A DNA stretch of 14,819 bases from Paracoccaceae bacterium (GCA_003250135.1 QKHF01000122.1:1-14819), one strand, 5' to 3'. Counted from the first letter of the stretch, positions 7,095 through 14,282 are shown. A program made the numbers and translations. The notes: generated by a model not told the origin, from the sequence alone.

Positions 7095-8228
7095 CTATAG
7101 CCCCTCGACGGTCTCGGCGATGATGTGGTCGACCACCTTGCGCATGGCGCCCTCATGGTCCGAGCCGGTCGCGATGGCGTTCTTGTAGGCGGCGCGCTGG
7201 CGGTCGGCCGAGGTGCCCTCCACGGCGATCTGGCGGACGCGCAGCACCTCCTCCAGGCAGCCCAGTTCATCCGCGTCTTCGGCGAGGATGCCGATCATCT
7301 CCTCCATCAGCGCGTCGAAGGGGACGAGTTCTCCCAACCCGTGGTCGACCAGCTCGCCCCGCGCGCCGTAGCGCTGCGCGCGCCAGCGGTTCTCCTGAAT
7401 CAGCGTGTTCGGATACAGCCGCCAGCGCTGGTTGCGGCGGCGCAGCTTCCAGAGATAGGAGAACAGACTCTGGTAGACCGCGGCGATGGTCACCGCGTCC
7501 TCCAGCCGCGTGCAGACGTCGGCGACGCGCATCTCGACGGTGGGGAACTTGGCCGAGGGGCGAATGTCCCACCAGATCTTGGTCGCGTCCTCGATGCAGC
7601 CGGCGTTCACCAGCTGCTGCACCAACCGCTTGTACTGGGCATAGGAATCAAGCGTATCCGGCAGGCCGGTGCGGGGCAGGGCGTCGAACACCGTCAGGCG
7701 ATAGCTGGAGAGCCCGGTGTCCTCGCCCTGCCAGTAGGGCGACGAGCAGGTCAGGGCCAGGATGTGCGGCAGGAAATACATCGCCTGGTTCATCAGGTCG
7801 ATCCTGAGGTCGTCGTCCTCGACCGCGCAGTGCACGTGGCAGCCGCAGATCAGCAGGCGCCGCACCGCCGCGCCCAGATCCTTGCGCAACTCGTCGTAGC
7901 GCGGTTTCGGCGTATGTGTCTGTTCGCGCCACTTGGCGAAGGGGTGGGTGGAGGCGGCGATGGGCGCGTAACCGAACTCGCCGCACGCCGCGGCCACCGC
8001 GCGGCGCAGGCGTTTCAGCTCCTCGCGCGCCTCGGCCGGCGTCTTCACCGGCTGGGTGCCGATCTCCACCTGGCAGCGTAAATATTCCGGCGTGACCTGT
8101 TCTCCGATCCGCTCCTCGCAGGCCTTCAGGAAGGCGGGGTCGGGGTCGCGCACCAGATCGCGGGTCTCCCGGTCGACGACCAGGTATTCCTCTTCGACGC
8201 CGATGGTCAGGCTGGGTCTGGGGATCAT
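7095..8228 (-). CDS. YbdK-type carboxylate-amine ligase (glutamate-cysteine ligase family 2)
   Basis: The 377-residue product belongs to the GCS2 family of ATP-dependent carboxylate-amine ligases. The N-terminal GVEEEYLVVD (10-19) is the family signature, with the acidic cluster that holds metal. Further motifs are GCHVHC (129-134), IWWDIRPSAKFPTVEMRVADVC (218-239) and NRWRAQRYG. Escherichia coli YbdK has weak glutamate-cysteine ligase activity, but the true substrate of most members is unknown. A full-length active site is present. Its ATG overlaps the stop of the amidohydrolase gene by 4 bases (ATGA), which points to translational coupling and a shared pathway. Length is normal for YbdK. 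Confidence 0.92.
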   Translation of the reverse strand: MIPRPSLTIGVEEEYLVVDRETRDLVRDPDPAFLKACEERIGEQVTPEYLRCQVEIGTQPVKTPAEAREELKRLRRAVAAACGEFGYAPIAASTHPFAKWREQTHTPKPRYDELRKDLGAAVRRLLICGCHVHCAVEDDDLRIDLMNQAMYFLPHILALTCSSPYWQGEDTGLSSYRLTVFDALPRTGLPDTLDSYAQYKRLVQQLVNAGCIEDATKIWWDIRPSAKFPTVEMRVADVCTRLEDAVTIAAVYQSLFSYLWKLRRRNQRWRLYPNTLIQENRWRAQRYGARGELVDHGLGELVPFDALMEEMIGILAEDADELGCLEEVLRVRQIAVEGTSADRQRAAYKNAIATGSDHEGAMRKVVDHIIAETVEGL

Positions 8229-9040
8229 GCGGCGCCTCCGGTCTGGCCATCCAGCACCTCGCGCAGGATCGGCGCGAGCCGTTCGGCCCAGGCGACCTGA
8301 TCCTCCAGCGTGCGGATCAGGTCATTGCGAATCTCGATCAGGGCGTGGGCGATCCCCCGCTGGGTGCCATGCCGCCACATGCAGTCGCCCTGCAACTGGC
8401 CGGTATAGGGCTCGTTGTCGCCGACGCAGAGGTCGGGCTCGGCGCGGAGGCGCTCGATCAGGGGGGCCGCCAGCCGGTCGTCGTTGTCCCACAGCACGCC
8501 GACATGCCACGGACGCGGCGGGCGTCCGCGAAACTGCGGGGTGAAGGAGTGGACCGAGATCAGCCGCGGCTCGGACCCGGTCGCCAGCGCCTTGTCGATC
8601 ATCTCGTCGATCGCGTCGTGATAGGGCCGGTGATAGGCGTCGAGACGCCGCTCAACCTCGGCCGCGTCGGCATGACGGTTGGCCGGGATGATGGAGCCGT
8701 CATAGAGCTTCATCACCAGCGTCGGGTCGTCCTCGCCCCGGTTCGGATCGATCACCAGCCGCGAGAAGGTGGAGAGAATCGCCGGCGCGTCCAGAATTTC
8801 CGCCAGGGCGATGGCCACGCGGCGCGCGCCGACGTCATAGGCGATGTGGCGCTCCAGATCCGCCTCGGGCAGGCCCAGCTCGCCGATTTCGGGCGGACAG
8901 GCGTTGGAGGCGTGGTCACAGAGCACAAGCACGGACCGGTCGGCGCCTTCGATCCGCTCGAACGGCGTGAATGCGGCGCTGGCCTGCGCCCCTTGATAAG
9001 CGGGCGGGGTCAGCGGGGGGGTGTCGACGGACGCTGTCAT
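8225..9040 (-). CDS. N-formylglutamate amidohydrolase family protein
   Basis: The 271-residue product belongs to the N-formylglutamate amidohydrolase (FGase) family. The characterised members are zinc-dependent and release formate and glutamate from N-formylglutamate in histidine breakdown. Visible motifs are VLVLCDHASN (37-46), the STFSRLVIDPNR segment (90-101), ISVHSFTP (161-168), HVGVLWDND (179-187) and DNEPYTG. No hut genes are nearby and the partner is a carboxylate-amine ligase, so the substrate may be another N-acyl or gamma-glutamyl compound; this is inference. The ATG at 9040 has GGAG a few bases upstream; another in-frame ATG at 9049 adds MEA and is possible. It is the first gene of the operon that continues to the redox cyclase. 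Confidence 0.9.
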   Translation of the reverse strand: MTASVDTPPLTPPAYQGAQASAAFTPFERIEGADRSVLVLCDHASNACPPEIGELGLPEADLERHIAYDVGARRVAIALAEILDAPAILSTFSRLVIDPNRGEDDPTLVMKLYDGSIIPANRHADAAEVERRLDAYHRPYHDAIDEMIDKALATGSEPRLISVHSFTPQFRGRPPRPWHVGVLWDNDDRLAAPLIERLRAEPDLCVGDNEPYTGQLQGDCMWRHGTQRGIAHALIEIRNDLIRTLEDQVAWAERLAPILREVLDGQTGGAA

Positions 9041-9121
9041 CGCCTCCATCCCTAGCGCCCTGATCTCCCCTCGACAATCGGTTCGCGCGCTCCGCGCGCC
9101 GAGGCCGCGCCGGCGAGCCGG

Positions 9122-9147
9122 AAAAAACGCCTCGGTTTCGTGAGGCG
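9122..9147 (-). terminator. Terminator-like hairpin with U6 upstream of the amidohydrolase operon
   Basis: The arms 9128-9133 and 9142-9147 (CGCCTC/GAGGCG) make a 6-base-pair stem with an 8-base loop. On the minus strand it is followed directly by six T. It points toward the amidohydrolase gene and lies about 80 bases upstream of its start, so it could act as an attenuator in the leader or stop antisense transcription out of pyk. No minus-strand gene lies between it and pyk. Confidence 0.5.
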
Positions 9148-9211
9148 CCCGTCACGATCATGGGCTATAACGCCTTCGACCAATCAAACGCCCCAGCCAG
9201 AGAGCGCCGAA

Positions 9212-10657
9212 ATGAGACGCCAGAGAAACGTCAAAATCGTGGCCACGCTCGGCCCAGCCTCCACGTCGCGGAAAACCATCAAGGCGCTTGTCGAGGCGGG
9301 CGCGGACGTGTTCCGCCTGAACATGAGCCATGGCGGGCATGAGGACACGCTGGAGCGGCACCGCCTGATTCGCGAGGTCGAGCAGGAGCTTGGGCGCCCG
9401 ATCGGCATTCTCGCGGATCTGCAGGGCCCGAAATTGCGCGTCGGTGTTTTTGCGGCGGGGCCGCATATCCTGCAGGAAGGGCAGAGCTTCCGGCTGGACC
9501 TTGATAACGCGCCGGGCGACGCCGCCCGCGTTCAGCTGCCTCATCCCGAGATTTTCGAGGTGCTTGAGGTTGGCTCTACGCTTCTGGTCAATGACGGCAA
9601 GATCCGGCTGAAGGTGATCAGTTGCGACGAGCGCAGCGCCGTCACCGAGGTGCTGGTCGGCGGGGAGATCTCAAACCGAAAGGGCGTCAACGTGCCGGAC
9701 GTGGTGCTGCCGCTGGCGGCGCTGACCGAGAAGGACCGCGCGGATCTCGAATTCGTCTGCGAGATGGGCGTCGACTGGCTGGCGCTTTCCTTCGTGCAGC
9801 GGCCTGAGGACATCGCCGAGGCGCGCGAGCTGGCCAAGGGCCGCGCGGCGGTGCTGGCCAAGATCGAAAAGCCCGCGGCGCTGAGCTGCATTCACGAGAT
9901 CATCGACATCGCCGACGGGATCATGGTCGCGCGCGGCGATCTGGGCGTGGAGCTGCCGGTCAGCGAGGTGCCGCCCTCGCAGAAGCGGATCGTGCGCGCC
10001 TGCAAGCGCGCGGGCAAGCCGGTGATCGTCGCCACCCAGATGCTGGAGAGCATGATCACCTCGCCGGTGCCGACGCGGGCCGAGGTCTCGGATGTCGCCC
10101 ACGCGATCTACGAGGGCGCGGACGCGGTGATGCTGTCGGCGGAAAGCGCCGTGGGCGAGTATCCCGTCATCGCGGTCGAGACGATGAATTCGGTCGCCGA
10201 GTCGGTGGAGCGCGACCCGACCTATCGCCAGATCGTCGAATCCGCGCGCACGCCGGGCAAGCACAGCGTCGCCGACGCCATCACCGCCGCCGCGCGAGAG
10301 GTGGCGGAGACTGTGAACGTCAAGGCGATCGCCTGCTTCACCCATTCGGGCACCACGGCGCTGCTGATGGCGCGCGAGCGGCCGCGCGTGCCGATTCTGG
10401 CGTTGACGCCGCTCAAGTCCACGGCGCGGCGGCTGGCGCTGGTCTGGGGCCTGCACTGCGTCCTCGGCGAGGATGTGGAGCGGTTCAAGCTGGCGGTGGT
10501 CAGCGCCGTGCGGATCGCCAAGCGCGACGGGTTCGCCGACGAAAACGACAAGATCGTCGTCACCGCGGGCGTGCCCTTCGGCGTGCCGGGCACCACCAAC
10601 ATCCTGCGCGTCGCCCCGGTGAACGAGAAGGCGATCTACGAGGGCGAGGCTTACTAG
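9212..10657 (+). CDS. pyk: Pyruvate kinase
   Basis: The 481-residue enzyme converts phosphoenolpyruvate and ADP to pyruvate and ATP in the last step of glycolysis. It has the complete signature set: VKIVATLGPAS (7-17), FRLNMSHG with R35, N37 and S39, LADLQGPKLRVG opening the B domain (about 68-170), catalytic AKIEKP with K217 and metal ligand E219, VARGDLG with D243, and ATQMLESM with T275, then the DAVMLSAESAVGEYP region and a regulatory C domain to the end. The ATG at 9212 places the conserved strand at residue 7; an upstream GTG at 9140 would add 24 residues unlike the family. It is divergent from the amidohydrolase operon. A TATAAC at 9166-9171 could be a -10 element, but I see no matching -35. 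Confidence 0.97.
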   Translation: MRRQRNVKIVATLGPASTSRKTIKALVEAGADVFRLNMSHGGHEDTLERHRLIREVEQELGRPIGILADLQGPKLRVGVFAAGPHILQEGQSFRLDLDNAPGDAARVQLPHPEIFEVLEVGSTLLVNDGKIRLKVISCDERSAVTEVLVGGEISNRKGVNVPDVVLPLAALTEKDRADLEFVCEMGVDWLALSFVQRPEDIAEARELAKGRAAVLAKIEKPAALSCIHEIIDIADGIMVARGDLGVELPVSEVPPSQKRIVRACKRAGKPVIVATQMLESMITSPVPTRAEVSDVAHAIYEGADAVMLSAESAVGEYPVIAVETMNSVAESVERDPTYRQIVESARTPGKHSVADAITAAAREVAETVNVKAIACFTHSGTTALLMARERPRVPILALTPLKSTARRLALVWGLHCVLGEDVERFKLAVVSAVRIAKRDGFADENDKIVVTAGVPFGVPGTTNILRVAPVNEKAIYEGEAY

Positions 10658-10684
10658 GGCGCGACGCGCCATCCAGGAATCAAG

Positions 10685-10713
10685 AACGCCCGGCTGGTTG
10701 GCCGGGCGTTTTT
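10685..10713 (+). terminator. Intrinsic terminator after pyruvate kinase
   Basis: The arms 10685-10694 and 10701-10710 form a perfect 10-base-pair stem (AACGCCCGGC/GCCGGGCGTT) with a 6-base loop, running into TTTTT. It lies about 28 bases after the pyk stop and separates it from the convergent DoxX gene. Confidence 0.92.
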
Positions 10714-10727
10714 CGTTTGCGTGGGGC

Positions 10728-11198
10728 TTACAGTTCTCGGCCGATCAGCCGGTCCAGCGAGTAGCGCCCGCCGCCCTTGACCGCGAATGCGCCGACGACG
10801 ATCGCCCAGAGGACCGGATACTCCCAGCCGCCCTCGGACCAGAAGAAACCGGCGCCGAAGTGGATGGACGCGGCGACCGCCAGCATCACGAAGATCGCGC
10901 TGGCCGCGAAGCGGGTGAAGAGGCCGAGCGCCAGAGCGAGGCCGGCGAAGAACTCGATCGAGCCGGCGCCGAGCGCGGCGAGGTAACCGTTCGAGAAGCC
11001 GAGCTGGGCTTCGAAGAACTGGCCGGTGGCGTCCAGCCCGTAGCCGCCGAAGAGGCCAAACAGCTTCTGTGCGCCGTGGGGCACGAGGAACAGGCCGGCG
11101 GCGATGCGGACGGCGGTCTCGGCGACGTCGGACAGCGAGGCGTAGACCGGGCGCAGGGCCGGGATGATGAGCGGGGTTTCGGTGGTTGCAGTGGTCAT
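10728..11198 (-). CDS. DoxX family membrane protein
   Basis: The 156-residue product is a DoxX-family integral membrane protein. After a hydrophilic N-terminus of about 25 residues there are four hydrophobic segments, roughly 28-42, 73-95, 98-118 and 126-141. The family motif HGAQKLFGLFGGYG (41-54) follows the first segment. Some DoxX proteins work with thiol or redox partners in membrane oxidant defence, but most, including this one, have no proven role. The start at 11198 has a strong AAAGGAGA Shine-Dalgarno at good spacing. It lies downstream of an AT-rich upstream region that overlaps the end of the DUF1194 gene, and ends facing the pyk terminator. Confidence 0.92.
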   Translation of the reverse strand: MTTATTETPLIIPALRPVYASLSDVAETAVRIAAGLFLVPHGAQKLFGLFGGYGLDATGQFFEAQLGFSNGYLAALGAGSIEFFAGLALALGLFTRFAASAIFVMLAVAASIHFGAGFFWSEGGWEYPVLWAIVVGAFAVKGGGRYSLDRLIGREL

Positions 11199-11216
11199 GG
11201 CGGCGTCTCCTTTGAA

Positions 11217-11301
11217 TTCCGTTGACGGAAAGATGGAGGCCGGGCCAAAAAAGAACAATTTATATAATCTAACACATATTGTAGATATTTTGCGAACAAT
11301 T
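11217..11301 (-). promoter_or_regulatory. AT-rich upstream region of DoxX with inverted and direct repeats
   Basis: Between the DUF1194 stop region and the DoxX Shine-Dalgarno the base composition becomes strongly AT-rich. The octamer GAACAATT occurs at 11253-11260 and 11294-11301, 41 bases apart, close to four helical turns. Nearer the gene is a perfect inverted repeat, TTCCGT-TG-ACGGAA (11217-11230). I take this as the DoxX promoter with candidate operators; I cannot fix the -35 and -10 elements with confidence. Confidence 0.45.
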
Positions 11302-12021
11302 GGCGATGCGCCTGCCTTGCTTGGGCGTCTCGCCAGCGACCTCAAGCAGAATTTTCCGCCGCACCGCCTCGGCGAAGGAGGGACGGTCGACCGCGGAGAC
11401 GACAAAGGCGCCCGGCCCACCGATGATCCGCTCGGCGTATTCGGCCTCCAGATCGCCCCAGCCCGCCCGGCCGGTCTCGCAATAGCGGCAGAGGATGGCG
11501 AGGCCGTTGATGACGATCCCCTCGGCCAGCACCGCTTGCCGGGCGTCCTCCAGATCGGGGCCGTTCCAGTTGTTGGCGCTGTCGCCGGAGAAGTCGATCA
11601 CCTTGCGGAAGCCCTCATGCGTGGGGTCGTTGATCAGTTCCGCGCCTTTCAGGAGCGCCGCGCTGATCGAGTTGCGCCCGAAGGCGAGCCGCGGGGCCGC
11701 CTCCAGCGCCGCGCCAAAGGTCGCCGCGCTTTCCGGCCCGTCGATCACGGTCCACCCGACGACGACATCCTGGTGGTAGACATCGCCCCACTCGACATAG
11801 GCGACCGCGATCCGCCCGTAGGCGCCCTTGGTGATCGCCGACAGGATCAGCGGGTCCTGCAGCGCTTCGGCGTAGCCGCGCCGCTGGAACAGAATCTCGC
11901 CATTGTCGATGGAACCGCTGGCGTCGGCGAGGAACACAAGCTCCAGATCGACGTCCTCTTCCGCGGCGGCGGGCGTCGCGGCCAGCGCGAGGCAAACAGC
12001 GATCCAGAGCAGCGCCTTCAT
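11269..12021 (-). CDS. DUF1194 family exported protein with von Willebrand-like fold
   Basis: The 250-residue product begins with a signal peptide (hydrophobic 3-18, cleavage likely after AAA at 20), so it is probably periplasmic. The rest matches DUF1194, a family with a von Willebrand A-like fold. The metal-ion site is visible as DASGS (D33, S35, S37), then S118/S120 in GRNSIS, and D143 in IDFSGD. The family role is unknown; such folds usually bind protein partners. The start is fixed by a 4-base ATGA overlap with the end of the cysteine synthase-glutaredoxin gene, so the two are translationally coupled. Residues from about 231 form an odd tail with two cysteines (242, 250) that runs into the AT-rich region upstream of DoxX. 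Confidence 0.88.
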   Translation of the reverse strand: MKALLWIAVCLALAATPAAAEEDVDLELVFLADASGSIDNGEILFQRRGYAEALQDPLILSAITKGAYGRIAVAYVEWGDVYHQDVVVGWTVIDGPESAATFGAALEAAPRLAFGRNSISAALLKGAELINDPTHEGFRKVIDFSGDSANNWNGPDLEDARQAVLAEGIVINGLAILCRYCETGRAGWGDLEAEYAERIIGGPGAFVVSAVDRPSFAEAVRRKILLEVAGETPKQGRRIANCSQNIYNMC

Positions 12022-13511
12022 CTCGGGTGCAGCCATTTCGGCAGGAAGGAGTAGGCGTTGACTTTCAGCGACTCGTCATACGCGACGTCGTTCGCAGCCA
12101 GCATCTCTTGCAGCTCTCCTGAGTTGAACGCGTCGAAGGTCTCGGTCGCGCCGCCGATATGCTTTCCGCCGACGAAGATCTGCGGAATGGTCGGCTTGCC
12201 GGTCCGGTCCCTCAGCGCGATGCGGATCTTGCCGCCCCAATTGCCCTCCTGATAGGCGGCGGAGTCGAGATCGATCGAGCGATATTCGACGCCAAGCCGC
12301 TTGAACATGCGCCGGACCGACCAGCAGAACTCGCACCATTCGAGCGCGAAAACCACCACCGGCTGGGCGGGATCGCCGACGACTTCGTTCAGGAACGCGA
12401 CCGCTTCGGGCTCGGCGGCGTGGGGGGCCTCCGGCTCCGCCGCCGGTTTCGGGGCGGCGGCGGGCGCGCCGAACCTCGCCGTCGGTGTGGAGTCGGAAAT
12501 CTCCTTCTCCTCCGCTGTCATGTGTTCGGGGATGTCCTCGAACAGCGGCGTCGAGAGATAGCGCTCACCCGTGTCGGGCAGCATGGCGAGGATGTTGGCG
12601 CCCTCATGGGCCTTCTCGGCGACGGCCAGCGCCCCGGCGAAGGTCGCGCCGGCCGAGGTGCCGACGAAGATCCCCTCCTTCTGCGCCAGATCCCGCGCGC
12701 AACGCATGGCGTCGTCGCCGTTGATTGGCTCGATATCGTCGATCCAGCCGGCGTCGAGCGCGTCCTCGGCGAGCTGCGGGATCCAGTCCGGCGTCCAGCC
12801 CTGCATCAGATGCGGCCGCCAGTAGGGGTGGCTTTCGAATATCTCGCCATTCGGCCCGCGCGGCTGCTCGACGCCGCTGCCGAGGATCGGCGCGTTGTCC
12901 GGCTCGCAGACGATGACGCGGGTCTTCGGGCTCCTCTCCTTAAGCACCCGCGCGACGCCTTTCAGCGTGCCGGCCGTGCCGGCGCCGGTCACCCAGTAGT
13001 CGAGGCCGATATCTTCGAAATCCTCCAGAATCTCGGGCGCCGTGGTCTTCGAGTGTATGTCGGCGTTGGCGGGGTTGTCGAACTGGCGGGTCAGGAACCA
13101 GCCATGGGTCTCGGCCAGCTCCACCGCCTTCTTCAGCATGCCCATGCCCTTCTGGTCGGCGGGCGTCAGCACCACCTTGGCGCCCAGGAACCGCATCAGC
13201 TTGCGCCGCTCGATCGAGAAGCTCTCGGCCATGGTCACGACCAGCGGATAGCCCTTGACCGCGCAGACCATGGCCAAACCGATGCCGGTGTTGCCGCTGG
13301 TCGCCTCGATCACCGTCTGGCCGGGCTTCAGCGACCCGTCGCGCTCCGCCGCTTCGATCACGCCCAGCGCCAGCCGGTCCTTCACCGAGCCCATCGGGTT
13401 GAAGGCCTCCACCTTGACGAACATGTTGACGTGATCGGGCGCCAGCTTGTTGATCCGCACCACCGGCGTGCGGCCCACCGTGCCGATGATGTCCTCAAAG
13501 CGATGGCCCAT
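12018..13511 (-). CDS. Cysteine synthase family protein fused to a glutaredoxin domain
   Basis: The 497-residue product joins two enzymes. Residues 1-330 are a PLP-dependent cysteine synthase/cystathionine beta-synthase fold: PLP lysine K44 in NPMGSVKDR, the substrate loop TSGNTG (71-76), the phosphate-binding loop TGAGTAGT (175-182) and GTSAGA (284-289). After an Ala/Pro/Glu-rich linker (about 340-370) comes a glutaredoxin domain (about 375-470) with active site C393-E-F-C396, the TIPQ cis-proline loop (441-444) and the VGGKHIGG glutathione-binding segment. A 25-residue tail follows. The first part probably makes cysteine from O-acetylserine or a related donor and sulphide; the second probably reduces disulphides. 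The ATG at 13511 is preceded by GGGGGAAG; extension to 13655 would cross the divergent rpmI promoter. It overlaps the DUF1194 gene. Confidence 0.92.
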   Translation of the reverse strand: MGHRFEDIIGTVGRTPVVRINKLAPDHVNMFVKVEAFNPMGSVKDRLALGVIEAAERDGSLKPGQTVIEATSGNTGIGLAMVCAVKGYPLVVTMAESFSIERRKLMRFLGAKVVLTPADQKGMGMLKKAVELAETHGWFLTRQFDNPANADIHSKTTAPEILEDFEDIGLDYWVTGAGTAGTLKGVARVLKERSPKTRVIVCEPDNAPILGSGVEQPRGPNGEIFESHPYWRPHLMQGWTPDWIPQLAEDALDAGWIDDIEPINGDDAMRCARDLAQKEGIFVGTSAGATFAGALAVAEKAHEGANILAMLPDTGERYLSTPLFEDIPEHMTAEEKEISDSTPTARFGAPAAAPKPAAEPEAPHAAEPEAVAFLNEVVGDPAQPVVVFALEWCEFCWSVRRMFKRLGVEYRSIDLDSAAYQEGNWGGKIRIALRDRTGKPTIPQIFVGGKHIGGATETFDAFNSGELQEMLAANDVAYDESLKVNAYSFLPKWLHPR

Positions 13512-13577
13512 GCTCTTCCCCCAGAGATCTTGTCTGCACCGGAGGGAATATAGGGATTTCGCGCGCGTCGCGCACTC

Positions 13578-13606
13578 TTGCCATACAGTGCGGCCCGCCC
13601 TATAAG
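13578..13606 (+). promoter_or_regulatory. Sigma-70 promoter for rpmI-rplT
   Basis: TTGCCA (13578-13583) and TATAAG (13601-13606) are separated by exactly 17 bases, a good housekeeping promoter. Transcription would start near 13613, giving a leader of about 70 bases before rpmI. Confidence 0.75.
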
Positions 13607-13621
13607 GCGCGCCTTGTCGAT

Positions 13622-13650
13622 CCGCCCGGCCGAAAGGGCTGCCGAGGCGG
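13622..13650 (+). promoter_or_regulatory. Leader hairpin upstream of rpmI
   Basis: In the predicted leader, CCGCC (13622-13626) pairs with GGCGG (13646-13650), and inside it CGGCC (13627-13631) pairs with GGCTG (13637-13641) around a GAAAG loop, leaving an unpaired CCGA. Ribosomal protein L20 controls its own operon through leader RNA in several bacteria, so this is a candidate L20-binding structure, not a proven one. Confidence 0.35.
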
Positions 13651-13684
13651 GTCATGGACGTATCCGAACCTTATGGAGACCGAA

Positions 13685-13882
13685 ATGCCCAAGATGAAGA
13701 CCAAGGCGGGCGCCAAGAAGCGCTTCAAGGTCACGGCCAGTGGCCGGATCAAGGTCGCGCAGGCCGGCAAGCGCCACGGCATGATCAAGCGCACCAAGAA
13801 GTTCATCCGCAATGCGCGCGGCACCACCGTGCTCAGCGCGCCGGATGAGAAGATCGCCAAGAAGTTCCTTCCCTACAGCTGA
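13685..13882 (+). CDS. rpmI: Large ribosomal subunit protein bL35
   Basis: The 65-residue, very basic protein has the typical L35 sequence: MPKMKTKAGAKKRF at the start, the TASGRIKV segment, GKRHG, and an end with KKFLPYS. Length is normal for the family. It is a component of the 50S subunit. The ATG at 13685 is preceded by GGAGA at proper distance; an in-frame ATG four codons earlier is not supported by the family start. It is followed after 15 bases by rplT, with the strong promoter upstream. Confidence 0.97.
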   Translation: MPKMKTKAGAKKRFKVTASGRIKVAQAGKRHGMIKRTKKFIRNARGTTVLSAPDEKIAKKFLPYS

Positions 13883-13897
13883 TAAGGAGACCCGCAC

Positions 13898-14260
13898 ATG
13901 TCCCGAGTGAAACGCGGCGTCACCCAGCGCGCCCGCCACAAGAAAGTTCTGAGCCAGGCGAAGGGCTATTACGGCCGTCGCAAGAACGTCTTCCGCGTCG
14001 CCAAGCAGGCGGTGGACAAGGCCCAGGAGTACGCGACCCGCGACCGCAAGGTCCGCAAGCGCAACTTCCGCGCCCTGTGGATCCAGCGCATCAACGCGGC
14101 CGTTCGCGCCCATGACGCCGACCTGACCTATTCGCGCTTCATCGACGGCCTGACCAAGGCCGGGGTGGAGGTCGACCGCAAGGTGCTGGCCGATCTGGCC
14201 GTGCACGAGCCGGCGGCGTTCGGCGCCGTGGTCGAGAAGGCGAAGGCCGCGCTGGCGTAA
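13898..14260 (+). CDS. rplT: Large ribosomal subunit protein bL20
   Basis: The 120-residue basic protein matches L20 throughout: MSRVKRGVTQRARHKKVL, AKGYYGRRKNVFRVAKQAV (22-40), RDRKVRKRNFRALWIQRINAAVR (48-70), and the C-terminal globular part with YSRFIDGLTKAGVEVDRKVLADLA. L20 is needed early in assembly of the 50S subunit and, in several bacteria, represses its own operon. An AAGGAGA Shine-Dalgarno lies just before the start. The operon ends after this gene at a strong terminator, so pheST is not cotranscribed here. Confidence 0.98.
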   Translation: MSRVKRGVTQRARHKKVLSQAKGYYGRRKNVFRVAKQAVDKAQEYATRDRKVRKRNFRALWIQRINAAVRAHDADLTYSRFIDGLTKAGVEVDRKVLADLAVHEPAAFGAVVEKAKAALA

Positions 14261-14282
14261 CAACGCCCGGCCACGACATGCG

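Noticed and set aside
5795..7123. Open frame of over 400 codons on the plus strand opposite the redox cyclase
   Set aside because: The minus strand has a complete cyclase and a DUF1244 protein; the plus-strand product is low-complexity and matches nothing.
9166..9171. TATAAC as the pyruvate kinase promoter -10
   Set aside because: No -35 element at a usable distance, so I did not list it as a promoter.
9671..10672. Long minus-strand open frame opposite pyruvate kinase
   Set aside because: Rich in His, Arg and Asp as expected from antisense of a GC-rich gene; pyk is unambiguous.
12022..12036. Upstream start (GTG/ATG at 12036) for the DUF1194 protein
   Set aside because: The ATGA overlap and the signal peptide beginning MKALLW support 12021.
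12159..13553. Long open frame on the plus strand opposite the cysteine synthase-glutaredoxin gene
   Set aside because: It is a GC-rich antisense shadow rich in Arg, Gly, His and Asp, with no recognisable domain, while the minus strand encodes two clear enzyme domains.
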